A stretch of DNA of 64,000 nucleotides from Actinomyces naeslundii (GCF_001956585.1 NZ_MSRR01000019.1:99267-163266), one strand, 5' to 3'. Positions 42,999 to 52,587 are shown, counted from the first letter of the stretch. Notes: a model not told the origin generated them from the letters alone. Program-made: numbers and translations.

Positions 42999-45109
42999 TT
43001 CTGGCCTCCTGTGACGCCGAATATCCGATATGTGGTGCGGCAGCGCTGATCGCGATTGCTTGGCCCGACACTGCAGTCGGCGTAAGACGTACGAGTTGCC
43101 TTGAGAATGGCGATGACGGCGCCAGGAGTCCTTACGGCCCTCGCTCGGCTCTCGGAGTCGGTGTCCTGGGGAATTAGTGGCTGGGCCGGCGTATTTTCCT
43201 TGTCGGCCAGTTCCTGGGGCGGCTGATACGTGGAACCGGGTGTGATGGGGATGGTGGTGCCGGGCGAGCCGTCGCCGGGCCGAATGACGAGTGCCGCGGA
43301 GGTGGAGCCGTCGTCGGCCGTTACCTCAACGAGCCCAGTGCTCGCACCAGCGAGGCTCCGATCCTGGGATACGGGGGTGACCGTGCGGGTGACTGGGTCG
43401 AATACTGCTTCGGACCGTGATTTCTCTGGGTGATCGTGAATGTTCACCTCCCGGTTGATAATGGGATAGGTGACGATGCTGCCCGAGACGCGTGACGCTT
43501 CCGTATTGATCCCCGAGGTCGCTCCTAGTGGGAAGGTCTTGGTGTCGGCGCCGTCGACCTTGGCCAGCGCGTCCAGACTGATCACCTCAGCCACAGGGTT
43601 TCCTGACGAATCGGCCTCGCCGGTGTAGCGGGCAGCCCATCCGTTGATGAAGGAACTGAAAGGGTTATCGAACGCATTCGGTTCAGACGGCAGTTCTGAC
43701 AGGATGTTCTGAACCTCGACCTCGGCGGTGGGGTTGTTCTGAGGAAAGACCGTGGTGGTTACCGTCGACCTGTACACGCTGGTGGGTGCGTCCTCGGAGG
43801 GAGGTTCCTCGGAAGACTTCAGGATGAATGAGGCGTGTCCGGCCGGACCGGAGTAGGACACGTCGGAGTTCTCCGGGAGAGTCCACATCTGAGACCTGTC
43901 GGTAAGTGAGAAGGCGGTGTCGCCGTCGAGGACTGCGGAGTCAGTCAGTTGAAGATTGCCGTTGGTGCTCTGACGCTCGAAGACGATCCTGCCGGTCAGG
44001 GCGTCGAAGACCAGGGTGATAGCTGCTTCGCTCCCTTGCGGGGATGCGACGAATGCGGGTAGCTGGATTCGGGTGGCCACGTACTTGCCGTCGGGACTGG
44101 TGATGAGCCGACGGCTGTCGGAGTAACTGTTGGGGGCGACTGTTGTGTGCTTGCGGCTGTAGCTCCACAGGACACTGCCGCCCTTGGGGCTCAGTGCCAT
44201 GACGCCGTCGTCGGTGAGGAAGATGGGGCCGCCTGCGCCCGCAACGGTTGTCAGCTCGGTGGAGGAGATCTCCGTGCTCCAGGTGGCCGTCGGTGCCAAT
44301 GATGTGGGAGGTGCCAGCGAGGTGTCGGCAGGGGGCGTGGCCATGACATGGTGGACCGGGTTGACAAGTGCCCATGTTCCCGCGAGGGCGGAACCGAGCA
44401 TCAGTACGGGGGCAATGACCATGGCCATGAGGTAGGTGCGCGTACGGCGAGGTACCCGAATGCTCTCGTACCGGGGGAGTCCCTTGTCAGTCTTCTCTCC
44501 GGTCTTGCGCTGGAGGCGGCGCCAGCGGCTAGGGTCATCGGGATCGCCGATACCTACCGCGGTGGTGCGCATGCGCAGGTAGTGCAGCAATGGTCCGACG
44601 CTCAGGAAGAGCGTGGCTGAAAGTGCCACTCCAGCCAGGACCAGGAGGAACAGGACGGAGAATCCGGTCTCCTGGTAGGTGTTCCACCACGCCAGAGTTA
44701 GAGATGCCGCCGTTGCCATCCCCAGGGCCGCCATGACCGTGATCATGATCGTTACCAGGATGGGGCGCTTCTTCTTCCTGAAGCTGAGGAATAGCCAGAC
44801 CAGTACTCCTCCGAAGATCATGAGGCCGGTCATGGTGAAGGCCTCATCGGGTATGAGGCTGCCGGCCTCCTTGAGCTCTCGACGCAGCACCAGTGCGGTC
44901 ACTCCGAGCACGACGGCGTCGATGAGTCCGCCCCAGCGCAGGGCGCGCAGGGTCAGGGTGCCGCGTGGTGGGAAGGGGACACCCTCGCTCTTGCCTTCGG
45001 CCTCACCCGTGTCTGGCTCCGTCGAGGGTTCATCGGTGGAGGTGGCAGTGCCTGGCTGGGTGTCGGGCTGATCGGGGCTGTTCTCGTCGGCGTCGGGCGC
45101 TGAAGGCAT
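42995..45109 (-). CDS. Membrane-anchored propeller-like protein, pair 1
   Basis: A 704-residue protein. The first 50 residues are acidic and disordered. Five membrane segments follow (about 59-77, 93-110, 117-141, 150-177 and 226-249), and residues about 265-700 form an exported domain with PQQ/WD-like strands (DDGVMALSPKGGSVLWSYSRKH, then TSPDGKYVATRIQLP and FDALTGRIVFERQ). I do not recognise the family. The paralogue at 46156 has the same plan, and each is followed, with 4-base overlap, by a lipoprotein gene. Upstream, CATCACAATAGG is conserved between the two. Confidence 0.7.
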   Translation of the reverse strand: MPSAPDADENSPDQPDTQPGTATSTDEPSTEPDTGEAEGKSEGVPFPPRGTLTLRALRWGGLIDAVVLGVTALVLRRELKEAGSLIPDEAFTMTGLMIFGGVLVWLFLSFRKKKRPILVTIMITVMAALGMATAASLTLAWWNTYQETGFSVLFLLVLAGVALSATLFLSVGPLLHYLRMRTTAVGIGDPDDPSRWRRLQRKTGEKTDKGLPRYESIRVPRRTRTYLMAMVIAPVLMLGSALAGTWALVNPVHHVMATPPADTSLAPPTSLAPTATWSTEISSTELTTVAGAGGPIFLTDDGVMALSPKGGSVLWSYSRKHTTVAPNSYSDSRRLITSPDGKYVATRIQLPAFVASPQGSEAAITLVFDALTGRIVFERQSTNGNLQLTDSAVLDGDTAFSLTDRSQMWTLPENSDVSYSGPAGHASFILKSSEEPPSEDAPTSVYRSTVTTTVFPQNNPTAEVEVQNILSELPSEPNAFDNPFSSFINGWAARYTGEADSSGNPVAEVISLDALAKVDGADTKTFPLGATSGINTEASRVSGSIVTYPIINREVNIHDHPEKSRSEAVFDPVTRTVTPVSQDRSLAGASTGLVEVTADDGSTSAALVIRPGDGSPGTTIPITPGSTYQPPQELADKENTPAQPLIPQDTDSESRARAVRTPGAVIAILKATRTSYADCSVGPSNRDQRCRTTYRIFGVTGGQK

Positions 45110-45112
45110 GAG

Positions 45113-45124
45113 CCTATTGTGATG
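45113..45124 (-). promoter_or_regulatory. Conserved -10-like motif, pair 1
   Basis: CATCACAATAGG on the minus strand ends four bases before the ATG at 45109 and is identical to the sequence upstream of the paralogous gene at 48144. CACAAT would place the transcription start at or near the A of ATG, as in leaderless actinobacterial messages. Confidence 0.45.
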
Positions 45125-45205
45125 ACCAGTCCGTGACTATGTCAGGTGTTTGCGGGGCATTCGCGCGGTTGAACGGGCAAGGGGGGACGCTTCAGAGGAC
45201 CGGAC

Positions 45206-46159
45206 TTACTGGTGCGGCTTCGGTCGCTCCCAGTGCTTTCGATCGGGCGCGGTGACGCCGTCGATGGTGCCGAGCTCTCGCCCCCGGGTATCAACGCGGG
45301 TGAGTGTCACCGACACGTCAGTGCGCCGTTCGGTGACCAGTGACTGAGGGGACAGGAGTAGGGCGCCATTGTCGATCCCGATGAGCCACTGGTCGGTGGG
45401 GAACGAGGTAGGTGCGGCGGACGTGTCGGTCAGGGAGTAGACGTTGACCGTCCCCTTCCCGTCTCCGGCCGGGTAGTAGTTCCGGGCGGTCTCCACGGCC
45501 AGGGCATCGTCGGTGAGCACCTGGCCCAGGACGAGCCCTGAGACCTCCACGGTGCGGACCGTCTTCCCGGTGGCGGCATCGAGGACGACAATGTGGGTGC
45601 GCTGAGCAGCGACGTCGAGCGGGTTGCGGTCGTCGTCCGAGCCGGAGAGCACGGGCCTCATCCGCGGTGGACGCAGGACGAGGGAGACGTAGCGGCCATC
45701 GGGACTCACGACGGCGTAGCCCGCCGGTCTCCATGCGAGGAGGTCGTGGGCGACGTCCTGGGCAGAGCTGCCGTCGTCGTCGCGCCAGTTGACGACGGCA
45801 GGCTTGATCTCACGCGCCCACAGCACCGAGCCGTCCGAGCCGCGGTACCTGGCGACGATCGAGCTGTTTGGCCCCAACCGGTCCTGCCTGCTGCGTCCCG
45901 CCTTCTCCTTCTCCGTTACCTCCGGGGCGGAGACGTAGAGGTAGTCCTCGCCGACGGGCAAGGCGTCATCGTCAGTGCTGGTGGGAGTCTCCGAGACGCG
46001 CTCCTTGACCTGTGAGGCGCTCAACGCCGTGGTCTCCACCTGCTGCAGCTGTGAGGGGGCTGGACTGCAGGCGCTCATGGTTCCCCCCAACAGAACCGTT
46101 GCAGCGAGGGCCGAGCCGATGAGCCGCCGACGACCGAGATGAGGTTGTGTCCTGGTCAT
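45206..46159 (-). CDS. Lipoprotein of the propeller/lipoprotein pair 2
   Basis: A 317-residue exported lipoprotein with signal GRRRLIGSALAATVLLGG and lipobox Cys31; the triple arginine suggests the Tat route. The mature part contains SSIVARYRGSDGSVLWAREI, SPDGRYVSLVLRPP and RTHIVVLDAATGKTVRTVEV, all parallel to the lipoprotein at 41781, but it stops about 90 residues earlier. Its ATG overlaps the stop of the membrane gene at 46156 by four bases. The function is unknown; a propeller-like fold is inferred from the strand pattern. Confidence 0.7.
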   Translation of the reverse strand: MTRTQPHLGRRRLIGSALAATVLLGGTMSACSPAPSQLQQVETTALSASQVKERVSETPTSTDDDALPVGEDYLYVSAPEVTEKEKAGRSRQDRLGPNSSIVARYRGSDGSVLWAREIKPAVVNWRDDDGSSAQDVAHDLLAWRPAGYAVVSPDGRYVSLVLRPPRMRPVLSGSDDDRNPLDVAAQRTHIVVLDAATGKTVRTVEVSGLVLGQVLTDDALAVETARNYYPAGDGKGTVNVYSLTDTSAAPTSFPTDQWLIGIDNGALLLSPQSLVTERRTDVSVTLTRVDTRGRELGTIDGVTAPDRKHWERPKPHQ

Positions 46160-48144
46160 GACGAGGCTCCTGGGATGCCGAAGATGCGGAAGGAGTGGGA
46201 GCCCTTGTCCGGGCCGGTTGCAAGGACGACGAGGGTCGTGCCCGGCGTGCTCAGTGTGGTGAGCAGCGGATCAGACAACGGCGAAGGATCGTCGCTGGTC
46301 CACAAGTGCCGAGTCCCGGGTGGGTAGTAGGTGGAGCCTGCGGGGACGCCCACCGTCATCGGGGTGCGTTCCCCGCTGCTGACACTGAGGACACCGCTGC
46401 CACTGGACTCGTCATGGGCGAGGCTGGCGGAGGATAGGACCCCGGCTTCCTGCGCCGAGTGGAAGACGGTACGGGTCTGCGGGTCGAAGATCGCGGCGAC
46501 GGCTGTGCCGCCCTCGAGCTCCTGGGGAGATGACGGCATGCTGCTGGCTCCGTTACCTACGGTCCGTCGAGGCAGAGTCGTCAGCGTGCCCGTGGCGTGG
46601 GAGGCAGTGATGTTGGCTCCGGAGGTCAGGCCCAGGTCGTAGGTGGTCGTGTCGGCGCCGTCGACACCGGCCATGGCGTCCAGGTTGACGGCCTGGGCCG
46701 TCCAGCCCGTTGGGGAGGTCTCGAAGTCGATCGGTTGAGGAGTCTCAGTGAAGACGGCCACCCACCCGCCGACGACGAGAGGACTGCCCCGGCCGTCGGT
46801 GAGGATCGGGGCGCTCTCGCGGCGTACCGAGGGGGCGGTGTCGGGCATGAGTGTGTAGGTTCCATACAGTCCATCCCAGGACTTCTGCCCATCGGGGCCT
46901 CGTTGTGTGCCCCGCAGGAGGAAGGAGGAGTGACCGGCCGTGCCCGAGTAGGGGCTGGTACCAGGTGACACGGAGACGTCCTCCGCATCAATGGACCACA
47001 GTCGGGAGCCGTCGGTGAGCGAGTAGCCGGTGGTGCCGTTGAGCAGGACGGAGTCCGTGAGCTGGAGGACGCCTTCCTGCATGAAGCCCTCGTAGGTGAC
47101 GTGCCCGGTCACAGTGTCGAGAACTACCACCAAAGGCTTGACGCTCATGCCCTTCGGCGCCTCCTCGTCGATGGAATCGAGCGTTACTGCGAGGTAGCGA
47201 CGATCCGGGCTCGGGTGGCAGCGGATGAAGCGCGCGTGCTTGCGCGGATAGGCCCAACGGGTCGAGCCATCGGTGGAATTGAGGCCGACGACGCCGTTGC
47301 TGCTCAGGACGACCGGCCCGGCCGCACCGGCCACCACGTCCATCTTGCCGTGGACGTCCTGCGACCAGGCTGCCGCAGAGGCGAAGGACCGGGGCAGGGC
47401 CGGAAGCGCAGAGGTGTCGATATTCGCAGCGGTCGACGGCGTGAACCGGCTCGCAACCAGGTGCGGGACTGTGGCCGCTGCTCCGAGGGTGAGCGGCGGA
47501 ATGAGGATCAGAGCAGCCACGCCGAGGGCGGAGCGCCACGAGAGCCTGGGCATCCGAGTCCTCCGCAGGCGACGCAGCCGCTCTGGAAAGCGCCGTTTCT
47601 TCGGCGGTGGGAAATAGGTGGCCCGGGCAGCGCGAACCAGGAGATCGGTGGCTGCCAGCAGACCTAGGCTCAGCACACCGGCAGCCAGCGTGAGCAGCTG
47701 GTCGATACTGACCGAGGTGCTGCGGAACTGGGTGTACCACAAGCAAAGGGCGATGACGGAGAAGCCGCCCGAGACCGCCAGAAAGCACAGCGGTTGGAAG
47801 AGCACCGTCTTCTTGACAAGCGCTCGCGGTGAGGTGGGATAGCTCTTCAAGGGAAAACGCGCGATCTCTCTCCACTTGAGGTAGCCAGCGATCCATATGA
47901 GCAGGGCCAGGCCGCCAACAAAGCCCCCGGCCGTCTTCATCACCTGACCGGGATCCGATAGCCCGCTCTGGTAGACGAGGAGCAGCACGGCCATCGCTCC
48001 GACCGCCAGGAGCCAGCCGAGGCGCAGGGCCCGCAGAGCCCGCAGCATCGTGAGGATGCGTTGCGGAGGGGGTGCCGTTCCGTCCGAGGCATCCGAGACC
48101 TCTGGGGTGTCGTCGGCATCGGCTGGAGAACTCACGGGAGGCAT
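46156..48144 (-). CDS. Membrane-anchored propeller-like protein, pair 2
   Basis: A 662-residue paralogue of the protein at 42995. After an acidic N-terminus come about five membrane segments (LGWLLAVGAMAVLLLVYQ, VGGLALLIWIAGYL, LCFLAVSGGFSVIALCLWY and others) and an exported part with PQQ-like strands (SSNGVVGLNSTDGSTRWAYPRKHARF, then HPSPDRRYLAVTLDSI and DTVTGHVTYEG). The start at 48144 (MPPVSSPAD) matches the start and upstream motif of the paralogue; a longer open frame upstream is not needed. It is the first gene of the second pair. Confidence 0.72.
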   Translation of the reverse strand: MPPVSSPADADDTPEVSDASDGTAPPPQRILTMLRALRALRLGWLLAVGAMAVLLLVYQSGLSDPGQVMKTAGGFVGGLALLIWIAGYLKWREIARFPLKSYPTSPRALVKKTVLFQPLCFLAVSGGFSVIALCLWYTQFRSTSVSIDQLLTLAAGVLSLGLLAATDLLVRAARATYFPPPKKRRFPERLRRLRRTRMPRLSWRSALGVAALILIPPLTLGAAATVPHLVASRFTPSTAANIDTSALPALPRSFASAAAWSQDVHGKMDVVAGAAGPVVLSSNGVVGLNSTDGSTRWAYPRKHARFIRCHPSPDRRYLAVTLDSIDEEAPKGMSVKPLVVVLDTVTGHVTYEGFMQEGVLQLTDSVLLNGTTGYSLTDGSRLWSIDAEDVSVSPGTSPYSGTAGHSSFLLRGTQRGPDGQKSWDGLYGTYTLMPDTAPSVRRESAPILTDGRGSPLVVGGWVAVFTETPQPIDFETSPTGWTAQAVNLDAMAGVDGADTTTYDLGLTSGANITASHATGTLTTLPRRTVGNGASSMPSSPQELEGGTAVAAIFDPQTRTVFHSAQEAGVLSSASLAHDESSGSGVLSVSSGERTPMTVGVPAGSTYYPPGTRHLWTSDDPSPLSDPLLTTLSTPGTTLVVLATGPDKGSHSFRIFGIPGASS

Positions 48145-48148
48145 GGAT

Positions 48149-48160
48149 CCTATTGTGATG
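48149..48160 (-). promoter_or_regulatory. Conserved -10-like motif, pair 2
   Basis: The same CATCACAATAGG as upstream of the paralogue at 45109, here five bases before the ATG at 48144. The conservation between otherwise diverged upstream regions supports a promoter for a nearly leaderless transcript. Confidence 0.45.
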
Positions 48161-48343
48161 GGCCGATCCGGATCATGCGGCCGATTTCTCGGGGGTAGTT
48201 CTCCCCGACGCGTTCGAATTCGCCGGTGTGAAGACGTGAGCCGGCGCGCCTTCGCCGTGGGCCGGCTGTCCACCGAGTGGTGGACGCCCCCGTGGTCCGA
48301 CCGGTTGCTACCGGCGCCGCGATCCAGATCACACACTGGAGGC

Positions 48344-49207
48344 ATGTCGCAGCTCCCCGCCGTCCAGATCCTCGGCCTGAACAAGTCCTACGGGAACAAG
48401 CGCGTCCTGGAGAACCTGGACCTCACGGTTCCGGCCGGCACTGTCCTCTCCCTCCTGGGGCCAAACGGTGCCGGCAAGACCACCGTCGTCGAGATCCTCC
48501 AGGGTCTGCGCCGTCGTGGCGGCGGCACCGTCTCCGTCCTGGGGGAGGACCCCGGGCACGCCTCGCGCACCTGGCGCGCCCGCATCGGCGTCGTCTCCCA
48601 GACCTCCGCGGACTTCAAGGACCTCACTGTCACCGAGGCCGTCAGCCACATCGCCCGTTTTTTCGCTCGGCCCGCCGACATCGCCGAGACCATCGATCGC
48701 GTGGGACTCTCCGACGACGCCCGCACCCGCGCCTCGCGCCTGTCCGGAGGACGTCGTCGCCGCCTCGACGTCGCCCTGGCCATCATCGGCCGCCCCGAGC
48801 TGCTGTTCCTCGATGAGCCCACCACCGGCTTCGACCCCGAGGCCCGCCACGTCTTCTGGGACCTCGTCAAGGATCTGCGCACCGACGGCACCAGCGTTCT
48901 GCTGACCACTCACTACCTCGACGAGGCCGCTCAGCTGGCGGACGAGGTCGCCATCATCCTGGGCGGCCGCGTCATCGAGTACGGCACGCCCGAGGCCCTG
49001 GCCCGCCAGGCCGGCAGCGAGCGCACCGTCAGCTGGATCGAGGACGGTGTCGAGCGCACCGAGTACACGGCCACCCCCACCGCCGTCGTCCGCGGCCTCA
49101 TGGGCCGCCTCACCGGGCCCGACGGCGAGGTTCCCGGACTCCAGGTCCACACCCCGAGCCTGGAGGACCACTACCTCGAGCTCGTCTCCCGCCACCACTC
49201 CACCTGA
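48344..49207 (+). CDS. ABC exporter ATPase (DrrA-like)
   Basis: A 287-residue ATPase. Walker A is GPNGAGKTT, signature LSGGRRRRLD, Walker B LLFLDEPTTGFDP, and the switch histidine is in TTHYLDEAAQLAD, followed by a DrrA-like C-terminal tail. It would power the ABC-2 permease encoded next, probably exporting a drug, peptide or lipid. GGAGGC precedes ATG 48344. The two genes after the permease are a sensor kinase and response regulator, an arrangement typical of antimicrobial-sensing export systems (LiaRS/BceRS-like in logic). Confidence 0.9.
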   Translation: MSQLPAVQILGLNKSYGNKRVLENLDLTVPAGTVLSLLGPNGAGKTTVVEILQGLRRRGGGTVSVLGEDPGHASRTWRARIGVVSQTSADFKDLTVTEAVSHIARFFARPADIAETIDRVGLSDDARTRASRLSGGRRRRLDVALAIIGRPELLFLDEPTTGFDPEARHVFWDLVKDLRTDGTSVLLTTHYLDEAAQLADEVAIILGGRVIEYGTPEALARQAGSERTVSWIEDGVERTEYTATPTAVVRGLMGRLTGPDGEVPGLQVHTPSLEDHYLELVSRHHST

Positions 49208-49337
49208 TCCGCATTCACCTGACCCGCCGGCGCGTCTTTCCCCTTCCGTCTCCCCGGCGCGCCGGCGTCCCCATCCCTCCTGCAGCCTCTTCGCTGCCTG
49301 CCGCCCAGCCTTTCACCCGCCCACGTGAGGAGCCCTC

Positions 49338-50183
49338 ATGACCACCGCGCTCGCCCCCTCCGCCGCCGTACCCGCGGCCCCGACCCAACGGCCCGGTAGC
49401 GCAGCGACCGCCGTCATGACCATGACCTGGGCGAGCCTGGTCAGCTTCGTGCGCGAACCCATCGCCTTCGTCATGGGGCTCCTCTACCCCCTGTTCATGC
49501 TCATCCTGTTCAATGCCGTCTTCCCCGGTGAGATGAAAGGCGGCATCACCTTCGGCGAGTACATGCTGCCGGCCATGATCACCATGGGCGTGCTCATGAC
49601 CTGCACGCAGATCCTGGCGATCTCCGTGGCCGCCGAGCGCGAGAACGGCGAGCTCAAGCGCCTGGCCGTCCTGCCCGTGCCGGCCTGGGCCTACGTGGCC
49701 GCCAAGTGCCTGGCCAACGTCGCCCTGTCCGGGCTCAACATCGTCGTTCTCATCGGCATCGGCCGCCTCGCCCTGGGGCTGAGCCTGCCCTCCGCGGCGA
49801 GATCCTGGGCACTGGCGGCCCTGGCCCTCCTGCTCACGATCGGCGCCTGCACCGCTCTGGGGTTGGCTATCGGCCGCTGCTGCCCCTCCTCGCGGGCCGC
49901 CTCCGGGATCCTCACCCCGATCATCATCATCCTCCAGTTCGTCTCCGGCCTCTTCCTGCCCCTGTCCCAGCTGCCGGCCTGGATGGTTCACGGCTTCTCG
50001 GTCCTGCCGGTGCGCTGGTCGGCCGAGCTCATGCGCGAGGCGTTCCTGCCCGCCACCGCCGCCATCGCAGAACCCACCGGCGCCTGGGAGACCGGCAAGG
50101 GCCTGGCCGTTGTGGCCGCCTGGCTCGTGGGCGGCGTCGTGGCCGCCATTATCATCACCCGCCGCGATACAGTGGACAGATGA
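49338..50183 (+). CDS. ABC-2 type exporter permease
   Basis: A 281-residue membrane protein with about six segments and the ABC-2 family blocks EYMLPAMITMGVLMTC, SVAAERENGELKRLAVLPV and FVSGLFLPLSQLPAWM. It is the partner of the ATPase encoded upstream (130 bp gap with GTGAGGAG before the ATG). Its stop overlaps the ATG of the sensor kinase gene by three bases (ATGA), so exporter and signalling genes are translated as one operon. Confidence 0.9.
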   Translation: MTTALAPSAAVPAAPTQRPGSAATAVMTMTWASLVSFVREPIAFVMGLLYPLFMLILFNAVFPGEMKGGITFGEYMLPAMITMGVLMTCTQILAISVAAERENGELKRLAVLPVPAWAYVAAKCLANVALSGLNIVVLIGIGRLALGLSLPSAARSWALAALALLLTIGACTALGLAIGRCCPSSRAASGILTPIIIILQFVSGLFLPLSQLPAWMVHGFSVLPVRWSAELMREAFLPATAAIAEPTGAWETGKGLAVVAAWLVGGVVAAIIITRRDTVDR

Positions 50184-51316
50184 GCCAGGAGACGCAGGAT
50201 CTCGTGTCCTGGCCCCGCGGCCTGTGCGGCAAGCTGCGCCTGGCCTGCGAGGGCACGGACAGCCCCACGGGCGTCTACCCGCCGCTCGATCGGGCCGATC
50301 TGCCTCGCTGGGTCTGGTGCGTCCTGACATGGACGCTCGCGGCCGCCACGCTCCTGGGCGTGTTCTACTCCGATTTCGCCTCACTGACCTTCTTCGTCGT
50401 CCTGCCGCTGCTCTGGTGGGTCTACACCAAGTGGTGGGCCGCCGTCGTTGCGCACCTCGTCTTCGCGGCGGGCTTCGCCGCCGTCGGGTACATCAAGGGT
50501 GACGAGACGTGGTGGATCAACCCCCTCATCATGGTCATCGTCGTCCTGGTGACGGGCACCTGGGTCACCTGGGTCCATATCGTCCGTTACGAGGCCGTCC
50601 ATGCCCTGGCCGACAAGGAGGAGGCGCTCGCAGCGCTGGCCCGTACGCAGAGCGAGCTGGTCGCCGCCGAGCGCGCCGCGGGCATCGCCGCCGAGCGCGA
50701 GCGCTGGTCCCGCGAGGTCCATGACACCCTGGCGCAGGGGTTCATCTCCGTGGTCAACCTCGCCCAGACAGCCCTCAATGATCTCGCCGAGGGCTCGAGA
50801 GGCGACCCCCGCGAAGCACGGGCAGTGCACGGGCTGCTCGCCGAGATCGAGTCCGTCGCGCGCGACAACCTGGCCGAGGCTCGGGCCCTGGTGGCAGGTG
50901 AGAGCCCCTGCGCTCTGCGCGACGACGGCCTGCAGGCGGCGCTGCGGCGCCTGACCCGGGCCCAGGAGAACCGCGGTCTGAGCATCTCCCTCATCGCCGA
51001 GCTGCCGGCCCACATGACCTCCGGGCTCCAGGTCGCGGTCCTGCGTATCGTCCAGGAGTCCCTGAGCAACGTGGTGCGCCACTCCCATGCGAGCCACGTC
51101 GACGTCGTCGTCTCCGTTTCCTCCGAAACCGGCGAGCTGATCGTCACCGTCGCCGACGACGGCGTCGGCGCGGGAGGGGTACCGGAGGGAACCGGGCTGA
51201 CCGGGATGCGATCACGCGTGGAGACCCTCGGCGGGACGCTGACCGTCGACCCGCTCCAGGAACCCGACGAACGCGGGCGTGTCGGAACCGTCGTCGAGGC
51301 CAGAATGCCCCTGTGA
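50180..51316 (+). CDS. Sensor histidine kinase, NarL/DesK type
   Basis: A 378-residue membrane kinase. Four or so membrane segments in the first 130 residues (WVWCVLTWTLAAATLLGVFY to IMVIVVLVTGTWVTWVHIV) with very short loops suggest sensing within the membrane. A linker coiled coil leads to the HisKA_3 box ERERWSREVHDTLAQGF with phospho-acceptor His181, then the HATPase blocks QESLSNVVRHS, VADDGVGAGG and GTGLTGMRSRVETLGG. It is embedded between the ABC permease gene and its response regulator gene, overlapping both by four bases. Confidence 0.92.
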   Translation: MSQETQDLVSWPRGLCGKLRLACEGTDSPTGVYPPLDRADLPRWVWCVLTWTLAAATLLGVFYSDFASLTFFVVLPLLWWVYTKWWAAVVAHLVFAAGFAAVGYIKGDETWWINPLIMVIVVLVTGTWVTWVHIVRYEAVHALADKEEALAALARTQSELVAAERAAGIAAERERWSREVHDTLAQGFISVVNLAQTALNDLAEGSRGDPREARAVHGLLAEIESVARDNLAEARALVAGESPCALRDDGLQAALRRLTRAQENRGLSISLIAELPAHMTSGLQVAVLRIVQESLSNVVRHSHASHVDVVVSVSSETGELIVTVADDGVGAGGVPEGTGLTGMRSRVETLGGTLTVDPLQEPDERGRVGTVVEARMPL

Positions 51317-52062
51317 ACGACGTCGGCTCCTCCTCAGCAAGTGCTCCGGGCTCCGCGGACCCGGCTCAGGTGTGCTCGGCGCCCCGCGCGGACGACCGCC
51401 GGGTCCGCCTCCTGGTGGTCGACGACCATCCGGTGGTGCGTTCCGGGATCGTCGGCATGCTCTCCGGCGAGCCGGACCTCCAGGTGGTGGGGCAGGCCGC
51501 CGACGGCGCCGAGGCCATCGCCCTGACCGCCGAGCTCGTCCCCGATGTCATCCTCATGGACCTGCGCATGCCCGGACTCGACGGCGTCGAGGCCACCCGC
51601 CGGATCTCCACTCGTCCCGACGCGCCCCGCGTCGTGGTCCTGACGACCTACGACACCGACGGGGACATCCTGCGCGCCGTCGAGGCCGGAGCCATCGGCT
51701 ACCTTCTCAAGGACTCCCCGCGCGAGGACATTCTCGCCGCGGTCCTCTCCGCCGCGGTGGGTCGCAGCATGCTGAGCCCGGCCGTGACCACTCGCCTCGT
51801 CGGGGCGGCGCGGGGGACCGGGCGCGGCGCCGACGGCTCGCCGTGCCGGGCGGGGGCACCGGTGAGTCTGTCCCCACGTGAGAGGCAGGTGCTCCAGGCG
51901 GCTTCACGCGGACTGTCCAACAACCAGATCGGGGCCGAGCTCTACATCACCGAGGCCACCGTCAAGACCCATCTGCTGCGCGCCTACGCCAAGCTCGGCG
52001 TCGACTCACGCACGGCCGCCGTCACCGAGGCGCTGCGCCGTGGCCTGCTCGAGCTGGACTGA
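51313..52062 (+). CDS. LuxR-type response regulator
   Basis: A 249-residue regulator. After a disordered N-terminus of 30 residues comes the receiver domain (LLVVDDHPVVRSGI, phospho-acceptor Asp83 in LMDLRMPGLDG, then VVLTTYDTD and GYLLKD) and a C-terminal LuxR helix-turn-helix (LSPRERQVLQAASRGLSNNQIGAELYITEATVKTHL). GTG 51313 overlaps the kinase stop. It most likely controls this ABC exporter operon. Confidence 0.93.
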   Translation: MNDVGSSSASAPGSADPAQVCSAPRADDRRVRLLVVDDHPVVRSGIVGMLSGEPDLQVVGQAADGAEAIALTAELVPDVILMDLRMPGLDGVEATRRISTRPDAPRVVVLTTYDTDGDILRAVEAGAIGYLLKDSPREDILAAVLSAAVGRSMLSPAVTTRLVGAARGTGRGADGSPCRAGAPVSLSPRERQVLQAASRGLSNNQIGAELYITEATVKTHLLRAYAKLGVDSRTAAVTEALRRGLLELD

Positions 52063-52233
52063 GCTGCGTCGCTGCGTCCCGGGCTCTTCACCTCGGCTGA
52101 GCCCTCGCGAGCTCGTACCTGAGGGCACTCGTTCGGGGGATAGAGGGCACGAACGCGCGACCTGTCCTGATCGCGACGGGGCGGGAGCAGGGGCTCTGGT
52201 CGGCCGGGGCGGGCTGGTTGCCGAGGTGCTCCC

Positions 52234-52587
52234 TCACCCGCCGGGGTGTTCCTCCTCCCACTGGGAGATCGTGGAGTTGAGGGTGGCCAGGAACTCCTCC
52301 TCACCGATGGTGTTGAGCTTGAGGAACATCGCCTGACTGCCACCCAGAGTGATCCCGACGATGTGAACGTAGGGCCCGTCCTGGATGGCGGTGACGGACA
52401 TTCCCACACGGTTGTTCCCCATCATGCTGAAGCGTTCGTAACCCCTGACCGCTATACCTCCGGCGGAGGTCCCCAGGTCTACAGCGGCCTCTGCGGAGGC
52501 CGAACGGGACCGGCCCAGTACTCCGGCCTCAAGGAACGGGACCACCTCACTGAGTTGTCCGACGACGGTCCGAGTGGTCGTTGCCAT
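52234..52587 (-). CDS. DUF6054 family protein
   Basis: A small soluble protein of 117 residues. The core VRGYERFSMMGNNRVGMSVT, followed by GITLGGSQAMFLKLNTIGEEEFLATL, fits DUF6054, a family of unknown function. AAGGAAGGAAAG precedes the start at 52587. It diverges from clpC. The alternative longer start at 52671 is not supported. Confidence 0.7.
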   Translation of the reverse strand: MATTTRTVVGQLSEVVPFLEAGVLGRSRSASAEAAVDLGTSAGGIAVRGYERFSMMGNNRVGMSVTAIQDGPYVHIVGITLGGSQAMFLKLNTIGEEEFLATLNSTISQWEEEHPGG

